Assembly (NCBI GenBank): GCA_964511965.1
Contig: CAZEGF010000023.1
Location: 100,725 to 164,724 of the forward strand
Source: JAUSNA01 sp964511965
GTDB lineage: Bacteria > Patescibacteriota > Microgenomatia > Levybacterales > GWA1-39-11
Reading direction: 5' to 3'
DNA: 64,000 nucleotides
Part shown: positions 1 to 7,774 of the stretch, piece after piece
Numbering within the stretch: position 1 is the stretch's first letter
How the letters are laid out: every line of letters starts with the position of its first letter
Notes under the pieces: model-generated
The model's input: the letters and a program-made list of their open reading frames with translations, nothing else
Databases searched by the model: none
Told to the model about the DNA's origin: nothing
Program-made: the position numbers and the translations under genes

Positions 1-365
1 TTTGCTGGGAGTTCTCTATCATTGACTATTATAATTCCTTTACATGACAATTCTAGACCTTCTCTTGCCCAGCTTCCAATGTTTCTTTGAAAAACCAATC
101 GGTAGCCCGGGCCAGATGAGGGATATTCTAATTTCTCAAGAGGAGTTTCTGCTTTACCATTAATCCAAAATGTTATTGGAGAATAATCATCCATATACAT
201 ATCAACACCTGGGGACAATACTGCATGAAATTGGTTGTCTTCCAAAACTTCAATTGCATCATATGGTTGATGCTGTGGTATTTCTGCAAGTCCCTGTCGC
301 ATTACAGCTAATTCTTCTTTAGAGGATGGAGGAATATCAAAAAGTACTCCTTGTTCTGCCGTCAT
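1..365 (-). CDS. Hypothetical protein, cut by the left window edge
   Basis: An open frame of 121 codons runs leftward from an ATG at 365 to the window edge without a stop, so only the N-terminal part is visible. It begins MTAEQGVLFDIPPSSKEE and later reads GVDMYMDDYSPITFWINGK. It looks soluble, with no signal peptide or membrane segment. A TACAAT hexamer sits exactly 6 nt upstream of the ATG (372-377), the same spacing seen at many other starts here, which supports both the gene and its start. I do not recognise a family. Confidence 0.6.
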   Translation of the reverse strand, partial: MTAEQGVLFDIPPSSKEELAVMRQGLAEIPQHQPYDAIEVLEDNQFHAVLSPGVDMYMDDYSPITFWINGKAETPLEKLEYPSSGPGYRLVFQRNIGSWAREGLELSCKGIIIVNDRELPA

Positions 366-371
366 GATGTT

Positions 372-377
372 ATTGTA
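372..377 (-). promoter_or_regulatory. -10 element, leaderless-type spacing
   Basis: TACAAT on the minus strand is followed by 6 nt and then the ATG at 365. Transcription would start at or next to the start codon. No clear -35 was identified. Confidence 0.45.
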
Positions 378-449
378 TTCCAAAACTGCGGGGTGTCAAA
401 TAGTTTAATTTTGCTGGCATTAATGGACGCGTTTAGAATCTATGACAGA

Positions 450-986
450 CTATTCAAAACTTGGCGGACGCAAAGTATTATTAGAGGCTCTTTCTTCAAA
501 CTCGTTTAACATGCTTTCAAGTGAAGGATCATTATCAAACGCCCATCTAACAAAGTTTGATACTGCTGTGGGATTTTCTTGAAATCCTTTTAAAAGATTT
601 TTTGTTTCCTCTTCAGAATTTCCTAACCATGACTCTCCCAAGTATATTGCACTTTGACCTTCTCTTTCTGTGGCATCTTCAATATAACCTAGTGTGAACC
701 AAGCTGTATTATGCAACATCGGTGTGTTGTCAATCTGGTCGCGGTTGATTTTCTCTTTAGGATCGTACTCAGGTAAGGTAGTTATACCTCCTGGAAGTGA
801 GTTATGATATAGGCTTAAGGACAACTCCGCCATTAATCTTTCTGCTTGATCCTGCGTAGCGCCTAATGCTAGGAATACTCTAATGCCCCCATGATAGCCT
901 GCAAATTTATCTTCAAGATACATCGGTGCAATAATTGCAAAACCCCGCATTCTAATTTCAGAGTAATCGTACTTATCCCGTTCCAT
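450..986 (-). CDS. Hypothetical protein, 178 aa
   Basis: A soluble acidic protein starting MERDKYDYSEIRMRGFAI, with a glycine-rich stretch (FAGYHGGIRVFLALGA) near residues 28-43 and an acidic C-terminal half rich in Glu and Asn. There is no signal peptide or membrane helix, and I recognise no family. An extended -10 (TGaTATAAT) lies 7 nt before the start, so it is probably transcribed on its own as a leaderless mRNA. The Nudix gene lies 22 bp upstream on the same strand and the edge gene 84 bp downstream. Confidence 0.7.
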   Translation of the reverse strand: MERDKYDYSEIRMRGFAIIAPMYLEDKFAGYHGGIRVFLALGATQDQAERLMAELSLSLYHNSLPGGITTLPEYDPKEKINRDQIDNTPMLHNTAWFTLGYIEDATEREGQSAIYLGESWLGNSEEETKNLLKGFQENPTAVSNFVRWAFDNDPSLESMLNEFEERASNNTLRPPSFE

Positions 987-993
987 GAAAGGA

Positions 994-1002
994 ATTATAT
1001 CA
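994..1002 (-). promoter_or_regulatory. Extended -10 TGaTATAAT of the 986 gene
   Basis: A perfect TATAAT with the TGn extension on the minus strand, 7 nt before the ATG at 986. It lies in the 22-bp gap behind the Nudix gene. Confidence 0.6.
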
Positions 1003-1008
1003 GAAGAA

Positions 1009-1488
1009 TTATCCGAGAAGGGGTAGTGGAAATTCTTTTTCTAAATATTCAAAACTTTTTATTATTGAATCTCGGTGGTCAAAAGCAAATTCTTCATCCG
1101 GGGGTAAAGTGTCTCTTCCAAACCAGTGAATATCTGAAACCTCACTATTTAAAGTTGATGCACCGCCAACAACTCTTACAAGATATATAAAATCAACATT
1201 TTGCCTATCCTCTTTTGGTCTGTTTGGATTGTCGTTCACTCTAAATAAACTTACTATCTCACCATCAAACCCTGTTTCTTCCCTTAACTCTCGTAAAGCA
1301 CCATCTGAAGTATTTTCATTTCTATCTAAAAAACCACCAGGTAGAGTATACTTTCCGCCGTTATGAATATTTGCTGCTCTTTTTACAAGAAGAACTTCAT
1401 TTTTTTCATTAATAGCAATAGATCCGACCGTAACATGTCGTAACCCTTTTTCTGCTTTATTCCCATTTTCAAAACAGCACTGAATCAT
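1009..1488 (-). CDS. Nudix hydrolase
   Basis: A complete Nudix box is visible around residues 52-74: G, then E six residues later, then RELREETGF, which fits Gx5Ex7REUxEExGU. Nudix enzymes hydrolyse nucleoside diphosphates linked to another moiety, using Mg2+ bound by the box glutamates. The substrate here cannot be told; candidates are oxidised nucleotides, ADP-ribose or nucleotide sugars. The frame stays open upstream to an ATG at 1563, but that start would lie inside tRNA-Gln. I therefore place the start at the ATG at 1488, where TGcTATACC sits exactly 6 nt upstream. The resulting 159 aa is a normal length for a single-domain Nudix protein. Confidence 0.85.
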   Translation of the reverse strand: MIQCCFENGNKAEKGLRHVTVGSIAINEKNEVLLVKRAANIHNGGKYTLPGGFLDRNENTSDGALRELREETGFDGEIVSLFRVNDNPNRPKEDRQNVDFIYLVRVVGGASTLNSEVSDIHWFGRDTLPPDEEFAFDHRDSIIKSFEYLEKEFPLPLLG

Positions 1489-1494
1489 GACTAA

Positions 1495-1503
1495 GGTATA
1501 GCA
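1495..1503 (-). promoter_or_regulatory. Extended -10 TGcTATACC of the Nudix gene
   Basis: TGcTATACC on the minus strand with a 6-nt spacer (TTAGTC) to the ATG at 1488. The last base departs from consensus. It decides the start codon choice for the Nudix gene. Confidence 0.55.
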
Positions 1504-1537
1504 AAAAATCAGGAGAATCTTGTTTGAAGAAGATTTG

Positions 1538-1608
1538 CTGGGAGTCAGGGATTTGAACCCCAATAACGTCCTCCAGAGGGACGTGTCCTACCATTAGACG
1601 AACTCCCA
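1538..1608 (-). tRNA. tRNA-Gln (anticodon CUG)
   Basis: On the minus strand a full cloverleaf can be folded. The acceptor stem is TGGGAGT pairing ACTCCCA. The D stem is GTCT/GGAC, and the anticodon stem CGTCC/GGACG carries loop CTCTGGA with anticodon CTG. The T loop is TTCAAAT. The U1-A72 first pair and G73 discriminator are typical of tRNA-Gln. The 3' CCA is not fully encoded (the sequence reads GCA). CUG reads CAG codons, so an isoacceptor for CAA should be elsewhere in the genome. Confidence 0.93.
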
Positions 1609-1623
1609 TTACTTTTAGAGAGG

Positions 1624-1660
1624 CTAATGGCAAACTTGTTTACCATTAGACGAACTCCCA
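1624..1660 (-). repeat. Duplicated 5' piece of tRNA-Gln within a hairpin
   Basis: Positions 1641-1660 repeat exactly the first 20 nt of tRNA-Gln (1589-1608), in the same orientation and 52 bp upstream of the real gene. Part of the copy (1638-1649) pairs with 1624-1635 to form a 12-bp stem with one G-T pair and a 2-nt loop. No anticodon or 3' half follows, so it is not a second tRNA. There is no T-tract, so it does not look like a terminator. Confidence 0.85.
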
Positions 1661-1717
1661 ATACGTTCGAAACTTGTCATATTTTACTAAATTGGAGCTA
1701 TAATAGCTAATAAATTT

Positions 1718-1726
1718 TGTTAGAAT
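1718..1726 (+). promoter_or_regulatory. Extended -10 TGtTAGAAT of the S51 peptidase gene
   Basis: TGtTAGAAT ends 9 nt before the ATG at 1736, predicting a leader of about 3 nt. A second TATAAT-like hexamer lies further upstream near 1700. Confidence 0.45.
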
Positions 1727-1735
1727 AAATTCAAT

Positions 1736-2362
1736 ATGAAATATTATTTATCTTCATACAAACTCGGAAATGAACTGGATAGACTACATGAATTGATAAG
1801 ACAGACCTCTGGAAAATTCGGATACATTCCAAATGCATTGGACTTTATCGGCGCGGATCCGGAATGGAAGAAAGAGCATATAAAGACTGACATGGAGGAT
1901 CTTCGTAAAAATGGTGCAGAGGTTGAATTGTTAGACCTAAAAGATTATTTCGGGAAAGAGAAAGAATTGGAAGAAAAACTGCAAAATCTTGGTGGTGTGT
2001 ATGTAAGTGGTGGGAACACATTTGTTCTTCGCCAAGCCATGAAAATAAGTGGGTTTGACCAAATTTTTTCTGAGCTTACAAAAAGAGACGACTTTTTATA
2101 CATCGCCTACAGTGCAGGTGTTTGTCTGCTTTGTAAAACTATGAAATATTTTGCTATGACTGACAATGCAAACGACTTTCCCTATAAAGAAATTAAGGAA
2201 ACTATCTGGGAAGGACTAGGGGTTCTGGATTTTATTTTTGAGCCTCATTATGATTCAGATCATCCGGAGTCGGAAAGCACGGATCGCGAAATAAAAAAAC
2301 TTGTCGATGAAAAAGTTTTGTTCAAGGCCTACCGCGATGGCGAAGTCCTTATTTTTTCCTAA
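1736..2362 (+). CDS. Peptidase family S51 protein (peptidase E-like)
   Basis: The 208-aa protein has the S51 hallmarks: GGNTF at 92-96 and the nucleophile elbow YSAG with Ser126. A histidine-rich EPHYDSDH motif at about 169-176 probably supplies the catalytic His171. S51 enzymes are cytoplasmic serine peptidases, either aspartyl dipeptidases (PepE) or cyanophycinases. The short length and lack of an extra domain fit the PepE-like branch, but exact specificity is not certain. The gene stands alone and its 3' end overlaps the convergent membrane-protein gene by 14 bp. Confidence 0.82.
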   Translation: MKYYLSSYKLGNELDRLHELIRQTSGKFGYIPNALDFIGADPEWKKEHIKTDMEDLRKNGAEVELLDLKDYFGKEKELEEKLQNLGGVYVSGGNTFVLRQAMKISGFDQIFSELTKRDDFLYIAYSAGVCLLCKTMKYFAMTDNANDFPYKEIKETIWEGLGVLDFIFEPHYDSDHPESESTDREIKKLVDEKVLFKAYRDGEVLIFS

Positions 2363-2648
2363 CTATCATTTGAGAAAATCCACCAACAAGTACAAAGAAC
2401 CCAATAACAATTCCTGCTGTTACAATTTGGGATCCAGCTTCAAGTCCAAAAGGAACAGCATATTTTCTCGACGAAAGTGTGCACACGTTATTTACTTTTC
2501 TAATGCAATCCCTTTTTAAAATCAATCCATTATTTGAAGTTTCAATTACTCTTACATAAAGAACAAAAGAGACGATAATCCATATAAATAGCCAGTAAAA
2601 AGTCATATAAAAAGGATACTGATATTTTTTTGTAGGTAAAATTTTCAT
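2349..2648 (-). CDS. Small membrane protein with two helices
   Basis: A 99-aa protein with one hydrophobic segment near residues 12-32 (FYMTFYWLFIWIIVSFVLYV) and another near 76-92 (IVTAGIVIGFFVLVGG). The loop between them contains two cysteines, which may lie outside the cell. The start at 2648 overlaps the stop of the upstream Excalibur gene as ATGA, so the two are probably translationally coupled. A frame extension to 2663 exists but would only deepen the overlap. No family recognised. Confidence 0.65.
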   Translation of the reverse strand: MKILPTKKYQYPFYMTFYWLFIWIIVSFVLYVRVIETSNNGLILKRDCIRKVNNVCTLSSRKYAVPFGLEAGSQIVTAGIVIGFFVLVGGFSQMIVRKK

Positions 2649-2911
2649 GGTAAATTTTCGCACACCTTACCGTCTCCATCGTGATCAAGTCGACTCAGTG
2701 TTGGAAGTTTGTCGTGATTTTCTTCGTAAAATTGTTGAGCCTCAATCCGGGTTATAAAAGAATCGCACGTAGGGTCAGAAGCATTTACAATGGGAGTTTC
2801 TACATAATTTTTATGATGATACAAAGGGGAGAGGTAAGAAAAGTAAAAATAGATAAGTGTTATTTCAAAAAGCACCAAAAAAAACCCAAAAAGGAATGAT
2901 AATACACGCAT
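2645..2911 (-). CDS. Membrane-anchored Excalibur-domain protein
   Basis: The N-terminus MRVLSFLFGFFLVLFEITL is a signal anchor. The C-terminal 40 residues match the Excalibur pattern: a Cys (PTCDSF), EAQQFYEE, then the loop LDHDGDGKVCENL with Asp/Asp/Asp/Glu Ca2+ ligands and the second Cys. Such domains are extracellular and occur in surface and nuclease proteins. An earlier in-frame ATG at 2953 has no promoter spacing that fits. The ATG at 2911 has TATTAT 6 nt upstream and gives a clean signal anchor, so I prefer it. Confidence 0.75.
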   Translation of the reverse strand: MRVLSFLFGFFLVLFEITLIYFYFSYLSPLYHHKNYVETPIVNASDPTCDSFITRIEAQQFYEENHDKLPTLSRLDHDGDGKVCENLP

Positions 2912-2917
2912 AAATAA

Positions 2918-2923
2918 ATAATA
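2918..2923 (-). promoter_or_regulatory. -10 element of the Excalibur gene
   Basis: TATTAT on the minus strand, 6 nt before the ATG at 2911. It supports the shorter protein start. Confidence 0.4.
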
Positions 2924-3005
2924 CACTAAAAAATTAGCCTTGACTTGAGGCATTTTATGATTTATTCTTTGTATATCACTTCATCTAGAATTTATTCCCA
3001 AAAGA

Positions 3006-3034
3006 TTGACAATTAGCAATTAATTTGCTACACT
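3006..3034 (+). promoter_or_regulatory. lon promoter with internal inverted repeat
   Basis: A perfect -35 TTGACA (3006-3011), a 17-bp spacer and -10 TACACT (3029-3034), with the lon ATG 12 nt downstream. This predicts a leader of only about 6 nt. The spacer contains the inverted repeat TAGCAA-N5-TTGCTA (3014-3030), well placed to act as a repressor operator. Confidence 0.75.
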
Positions 3035-3046
3035 GCTAAAAATTAT

Positions 3047-5449
3047 ATGTCTGAGGTATACGACAACTACAATGAAAAATTAATCCCAATAATTCCAATC
3101 CGAGACGGAATAGTTTTTCCTCACACAGAGTCAATTTTGACCTTTGGAAGACCCAGAAGCCTTGCTGCATTAGAAACTGCGTTTAGTGGTGAGCGTGTCG
3201 TTTGTTTTGTTCTACAAAAAAATCCTCGTCAAGAAGATCCTGAAGTATCAGACCTTTACCAAATGGGAACCATAGCTCACATCGAGCGAATGATCAGATC
3301 CGATGGTGAAGTAAATGCTCTTGTGAAAGGGTTATCCCGCGCTCAAATTGTAAGTTTTTCCGAATCGACCCAATATTTACAAGCGGTAGTTCATGAGATC
3401 GACGATTTTGAACCGGAAAAACCGGAAGTAAAAGCGTTGATGAATCACTTAACTACTTCATTTAAAAAGGCTCTTAGTCTTGGAAAACAAGCTGATTTTT
3501 TGGTCTTTATGAATATCATGTCAGATATTTCAGCTTCAGAGCTTGCGGATCAAATTGCCTCAACTTTGGATATTAAGGGGTCTGAACGACAAGATATTTT
3601 AGAAACAGTTGATGTCCAAAAAAGGTTGACCAAGGTAAGTGAATTTTTGGATAAAGAAGTTAAAGTATTAGAATTAGAAAGAAAAATTGCATCAAAAACT
3701 CAGGAACAATTGGAAAAATCTACAAAAGACGCAATTTTAAGAGAAAGACTTAAGACCATTGAAAAAGAATTAGGCGAAACCGATGATGGAGGCGAAATAA
3801 AAGAACTCTCAGACAAAATAAAAAAGGCAGGTATGCCAAAAGATATTGAAGAAAAGATGATAAAGGAGCTCAAAAAACTCCAACAGCTCACCCCATATAA
3901 CCCCGAATCCGGATATCTTCGCAACTACTTGGAATGGATGGTTGCACTTCCGTGGAGTAAAAAGTCTGAAGGAAAAAGTACCCTTAAAAATGCTGAAGCA
4001 ACACTAGACGAAGGGCATTATGGCCTCAAAAAGGTAAAAGAGAGAGTAGTTGAGTACCTTGCAGTTCATCAATTGTCCGGAAAGATGAAGGGACCAATTC
4101 TTTGTTTTTCAGGACCTCCGGGAGTAGGTAAAACGTCAATTGGAAAAAGCATCGCAAAAGCATTGGGTCGTGAATTTGTAAAAGTATCTTTGGGTGGGAT
4201 CCGAGATGAGGCTGAAATTAGAGGGCATAGAAGAACATATGTCGGAGCTCTTCCAGGAAGAATTATACAGGGCATAAAGGATGCTGGAACCAAAAATCCG
4301 GTATTCATGTTGGATGAGATTGATAAAGTAGGAGCTGATTTTAGGGGTGACCCATCATCTGCGCTTTTGGAGGCTCTTGATCCGGAGCAAAACGGAGGAT
4401 TTTCAGATCATTATTTGGAGGTTCCTTTTGATTTGTCAGACGTAATGTTCATAACTACGGCAAATTCTCTTGATACTATCCCACCTGCGCTACGTGATAG
4501 GCTTGAGATTATTGAATTTACCGGTTACACCCAGGATGAGAAATTTCATATCGCTAAAGACTTTTTACTCAAAAAACAATTGTCTTCACATGGACTTAAA
4601 TCTGCAAACGTAAAAATTTCGGATGAAGCTCTCCAATATATTATTCATAGATATACAAGAGAATCCGGAGTCAGAAGTCTTGAGCGACAAGTTGCTACGA
4701 TTTTTAGGAAAGTAGCGAGAAAAGTGGCAGAAGGGGAGAAAGATAAAGTTCTTATAACTGTCAAAAATATCACAAAATATTTAGGGCCTGAAAAAGTTTC
4801 CTCAACTCTTGCCGAACGTAAAGATGAGGTAGGAATAGCAACCGGTCTTTATTATTCTCCATCCGGTGGTGGAATACTTTCAATTGAAGTTGCTCTTATG
4901 CCTGGAAAGGGGCAGTTAATATTAACCGGTCAATTGGGAGATGTTATGAAAGAATCATGCCAAGCTGCAATGACTTATGTAAGAGCACGGGCTCATAAAT
5001 TTGGACTTTCCGATGATTTTTACAAAACATTAGATGTTCATGTCCATGTACCGGAAGGAGCAGTACCAAAAGATGGTCCGTCAGCAGGAGACGCAATTAC
5101 TACTGCATTAGTTTCAGCCTTAACAAAAATTCCAACAAATAGACTTGTTGCTATGACCGGAGAGGTCACAATTCGAGGTAAAGTTCTTGAAATTGGAGGA
5201 ATTAAAGAAAAAGTGATAGGCGCACACAGAGCCGGAATTAAGACTATAATATTACCAAAGGAGAATAGGAAAGATATGGAAGAAATTCCAAAAGAAGTCT
5301 CAAAAGATATACGTTTTGTATTTGTTTCCCATATGGATGAGGTGTTAAAAGTTGCTTTGACAAAACATATTCCCGGATTTAAGGAAATAAAAGGAGAAAA
5401 AGAGAAAAAACCAAACCTTACTGTTGCAACCCCAACTCTAGCAGATTAG
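3047..5449 (+). CDS. lon: ATP-dependent Lon protease (LonA type)
   Basis: An 800-aa soluble protein with the full LonA order: N-terminal substrate-recognition domain (about 10-200), coiled-coil (about 205-290), AAA+ module with Walker A GPPGVGKT (356-363) and Walker B MLDEIDK (about 421-427), and the C-terminal protease domain. The catalytic dyad is Ser679 in KDGPSAG and Lys722 in GGIKEKVIG, the same numbering as in E. coli Lon. It degrades misfolded and regulatory proteins using ATP. A strong promoter with an inverted repeat in its spacer precedes it. A small gene follows after 3 bp. Confidence 0.97.
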   Translation: MSEVYDNYNEKLIPIIPIRDGIVFPHTESILTFGRPRSLAALETAFSGERVVCFVLQKNPRQEDPEVSDLYQMGTIAHIERMIRSDGEVNALVKGLSRAQIVSFSESTQYLQAVVHEIDDFEPEKPEVKALMNHLTTSFKKALSLGKQADFLVFMNIMSDISASELADQIASTLDIKGSERQDILETVDVQKRLTKVSEFLDKEVKVLELERKIASKTQEQLEKSTKDAILRERLKTIEKELGETDDGGEIKELSDKIKKAGMPKDIEEKMIKELKKLQQLTPYNPESGYLRNYLEWMVALPWSKKSEGKSTLKNAEATLDEGHYGLKKVKERVVEYLAVHQLSGKMKGPILCFSGPPGVGKTSIGKSIAKALGREFVKVSLGGIRDEAEIRGHRRTYVGALPGRIIQGIKDAGTKNPVFMLDEIDKVGADFRGDPSSALLEALDPEQNGGFSDHYLEVPFDLSDVMFITTANSLDTIPPALRDRLEIIEFTGYTQDEKFHIAKDFLLKKQLSSHGLKSANVKISDEALQYIIHRYTRESGVRSLERQVATIFRKVARKVAEGEKDKVLITVKNITKYLGPEKVSSTLAERKDEVGIATGLYYSPSGGGILSIEVALMPGKGQLILTGQLGDVMKESCQAAMTYVRARAHKFGLSDDFYKTLDVHVHVPEGAVPKDGPSAGDAITTALVSALTKIPTNRLVAMTGEVTIRGKVLEIGGIKEKVIGAHRAGIKTIILPKENRKDMEEIPKEVSKDIRFVFVSHMDEVLKVALTKHIPGFKEIKGEKEKKPNLTVATPTLAD

Positions 5450-5452
5450 TAT

Positions 5453-5767
5453 ATGTCCAAAGAGCTTAGACAAGCACTTTCTAGTATTCCTTTTCCCGAA
5501 ACAAAGGTATATTCAAATAGATATGAAGAATATATATTTAAACCAGGGCAAGTTGTCGAATACACCTTGGGGTTAAGACCAACCCCTGAATCATGTGTTT
5601 TTGCAGAACCGGATGCTATAAAGAGATCTCCAATACATTTTGAAGTCAGAATGGGTGGAGGAGGAAGCTATGTACCTGTTTACGAAGGTCAAGATATTAC
5701 AGACAACGTTTCACCACAAATTTTAGCTAAATTACCTCTTAATTCTTCTCGAGAGCTCACCTCTTAA
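5453..5767 (+). CDS. Hypothetical protein downstream of lon
   Basis: A 104-aa soluble protein beginning MSKELRQALSSIPFPETKV, with a GGGGSYVPVYEGQD stretch near residue 70. It starts 3 bp after the lon stop and is presumably co-transcribed with it. Its 3' end overlaps the convergent glycosidase gene by 36 bp. I recognise no family; a link to Lon function is only suggested by position. Confidence 0.65.
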   Translation: MSKELRQALSSIPFPETKVYSNRYEEYIFKPGQVVEYTLGLRPTPESCVFAEPDAIKRSPIHFEVRMGGGGSYVPVYEGQDITDNVSPQILAKLPLNSSRELTS

Positions 5768-7120
5768 AAGTTTTCTAATAACTTCATTCGCTTTTTCTTT
5801 CTGCTCGTCTCCTTCTATATATTTTTCTATGAGATGATCGATATCAATTTTGCCAGATTTTGCGATTTCTTCATATAAATGCGCACTTTTTCTCAGTTTT
5901 CGAGCTCCCGTTATTTGATCAACTTCAATTAATCCAAATTTTTTGGTGTAACCCTCAGCCCATTCTAAATTGTCAACAGTTGACCAATGAATATAATGTC
6001 TGACAGGTATCCCTTCGCGAAGCGCACGCCAGACGGCAACCAAGTGAGTTAGTATGAAAAATGCTCTATGCTTGTCGTGTCTATCGGCGATTCCATTTTC
6101 AGTAATAAGAATCGGTAATTTATAGGAGTGATGCAAAATATGAAGAGTATTTAGTAAAAAATCAGGGACTATTGGCCAACCAAAATCAGATTGATATGCG
6201 TCAGGTTGCTCTTCCTCACCAAAGATCAGTGTTTTTGCCATTCTATGCTTGTCTGAAGGAAATTTTAATTTGAATTTCATCGGGTTAAAGTTGATAAAAT
6301 ACCCTGTATAGAAATTGCAACCTATAAAATCGGATGTTCCGATCATAGCGTCAACATACCATAACTCTCCAAAATAATTGACCATACTTGTGTATAGTCT
6401 TTCAATAGGGTCACTTGGATTTGCTGCGCGGTCCCATCTAAAATCATAAGCAACTCCAACTTTGGCATTCGGATTTGCGTTTTTGATGGTATGATAAGCT
6501 CTCTTATGCGCATCAATCATATTTTTGCTGGCTCTAATTGCGGCAAAAAGACTATTTCTTTGCGGGGGGAAATAATTGGTGACATAACCCATGATAATAC
6601 TTACATTAGGTTCATTTAATGTAAGCCAATGAGTCACCTCGGGGAACTCGGCCACAATAAGTTCAACATACCGGTGGTAATACTTAACAATATTTGGCGA
6701 CTCCCAACTTCCTTCTTTAGCAACCCATTCCGGAAGAACATAATGATTTAGTGTGACTAGTGGGCTCATACCAAGACTAAATATCTTTTTGACAATTTGT
6801 CTGTAACGCTTAATTGCGTCGTGATTTATAAAGCCCTTTTCTGGCTCAATCCGGGCCCATTCAATGCTAATGCGTTGTATTTTAAGACCAAGATCCGCCA
6901 TTGTCGTCAGATCTTTTTCGGCAACTCCTTCTTTCCACCACTTTGGACCTTTTTCGTCTTGTTTTACTATATGGGGATTATTTTTTAGAAAGATGTCCCA
7001 GTCCGCTTTACGTTCTCCACTATTTCCTTCTACTTGAAAAGCAGCGACCGAGCTTCCGAATTTGAAATTTGTGGGGAAGACAAGTATTTCATTGTCATCC
7101 ATCTGCTCATAATCATCCAT
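5732..7120 (-). CDS. Glycoside hydrolase family 1 (beta-glycosidase)
   Basis: A 462-aa protein of normal GH1 length with both catalytic glutamates: acid/base Glu170 in TLNEPN and nucleophile Glu341 in ITENGIAD. Other GH1 landmarks are FGSSVAAFQVEG near the N-terminus and HWSTVDNLEWAEGY near the C-terminus. GH1 enzymes hydrolyse beta-glucosides, galactosides or related sugars by a retaining mechanism. No signal peptide is visible, so it is likely cytoplasmic and acts on small imported sugars or recycles glycans. The start could also be the ATG at 7102. Upstream CACAAT is only a weak -10. Confidence 0.92.
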   Translation of the reverse strand: MDDYEQMDDNEILVFPTNFKFGSSVAAFQVEGNSGERKADWDIFLKNNPHIVKQDEKGPKWWKEGVAEKDLTTMADLGLKIQRISIEWARIEPEKGFINHDAIKRYRQIVKKIFSLGMSPLVTLNHYVLPEWVAKEGSWESPNIVKYYHRYVELIVAEFPEVTHWLTLNEPNVSIIMGYVTNYFPPQRNSLFAAIRASKNMIDAHKRAYHTIKNANPNAKVGVAYDFRWDRAANPSDPIERLYTSMVNYFGELWYVDAMIGTSDFIGCNFYTGYFINFNPMKFKLKFPSDKHRMAKTLIFGEEEQPDAYQSDFGWPIVPDFLLNTLHILHHSYKLPILITENGIADRHDKHRAFFILTHLVAVWRALREGIPVRHYIHWSTVDNLEWAEGYTKKFGLIEVDQITGARKLRKSAHLYEEIAKSGKIDIDHLIEKYIEGDEQKEKANEVIRKLLRGELSRRIKR

Positions 7121-7287
7121 TTCTTTATTGTGAACAAAAGCATCGGTACTTGTAAAGAGCTATCTATTTTGATGTTACAATAGTGAATTAAATGATTTAA
7201 TAGATCTAATTAAATTTTATAAAAACAAATCCCGAATTCTATATGAAAACGACAAAAAAACTGAATGTCTCACCTTCAAATAGCATT

Positions 7288-7719
7288 TTAAAAAGTTTGG
7301 TCACAATTTAATAGTTTTAGTCCGACTTCACTGTCAAAATTTCTAACAATTTTTCCATCAAGTATCCTTAAAAATATTTCACACGTTGCACCAACTTTCG
7401 CTTCTTTCAGATGTCCACCGTATGTATCAAAGGAATCATCAGATACGACAGTATGTATATGAAGAAATGGAGAATTGTCTACTAAAGAAACGTTTCCGGT
7501 AAGTGAAACAATCTCAACTTCTTTTTCAATAATTTGCCATTTATATTCTTTAATTTCTAAATTGTAATAACCAAGTTCCGGATCCACACACGCACCAATT
7601 CCATTAAAAACTCCGAGGTTTATATTTTCTTTTTGACAAAAGGAAGTGAGAGTCTCAATTAATTTTTCGCCCCGGGTAAGGATTATGATGTACCCTTTGT
7701 CTGTTGAAGTATATGTCAT
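7288..7719 (-). CDS. PPC/DUF296-domain protein
   Basis: A 143-aa single-domain protein. Residues about 35-105 show the PPC/DUF296 pattern: NLGVFNGIGACVDPELGYY, then SLTGNVSL, the metal-site-like FLHIHTVVSD and YGGHLKEAKV. In plants this domain accompanies AT-hooks in DNA-binding proteins. Bacterial stand-alone versions form trimers of unclear function. It starts divergently from the GT39 gene at 7775 and has its own extended -10. The 167 bp between it and the glycosidase gene hold nothing I can identify. Confidence 0.8.
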   Translation of the reverse strand: MTYTSTDKGYIIILTRGEKLIETLTSFCQKENINLGVFNGIGACVDPELGYYNLEIKEYKWQIIEKEVEIVSLTGNVSLVDNSPFLHIHTVVSDDSFDTYGGHLKEAKVGATCEIFLRILDGKIVRNFDSEVGLKLLNCDQTF

Positions 7720-7726
7720 TTTATTT

Positions 7727-7735
7727 ATTCTAACA
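7727..7735 (-). promoter_or_regulatory. Extended -10 TGtTAGAAT of the PPC gene
   Basis: TGtTAGAAT on the minus strand, 7 nt before the ATG at 7719. Confidence 0.5.
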
Positions 7736-7762
7736 CGAAGGTGTTGTTATCTATCCAAATGA

Positions 7763-7768
7763 TATACT
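7763..7768 (+). promoter_or_regulatory. -10 element of the 7775 GT39 gene
   Basis: TATACT followed by exactly 6 nt and the ATG at 7775, predicting a leaderless mRNA. Confidence 0.5.
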
Positions 7769-7774
7769 AACAAT

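Noticed and set aside
891..1190. 99-codon plus-strand frame
   Set aside because: Overlaps two well-supported minus-strand genes and has no recognisable protein features.
1009..1563. Longer Nudix protein starting at 1563
   Set aside because: The start would lie inside tRNA-Gln, and the added 25 residues precede the normal Nudix domain.
1641..1660. Second tRNA gene
   Set aside because: Only the first 20 nt match tRNA-Gln; no anticodon arm, T arm or 3' acceptor strand follows.
2301..2519. 72-codon plus-strand frame after the S51 peptidase gene
   Set aside because: Overlaps the peptidase in another frame and the opposite-strand membrane protein; composition is not protein-like.
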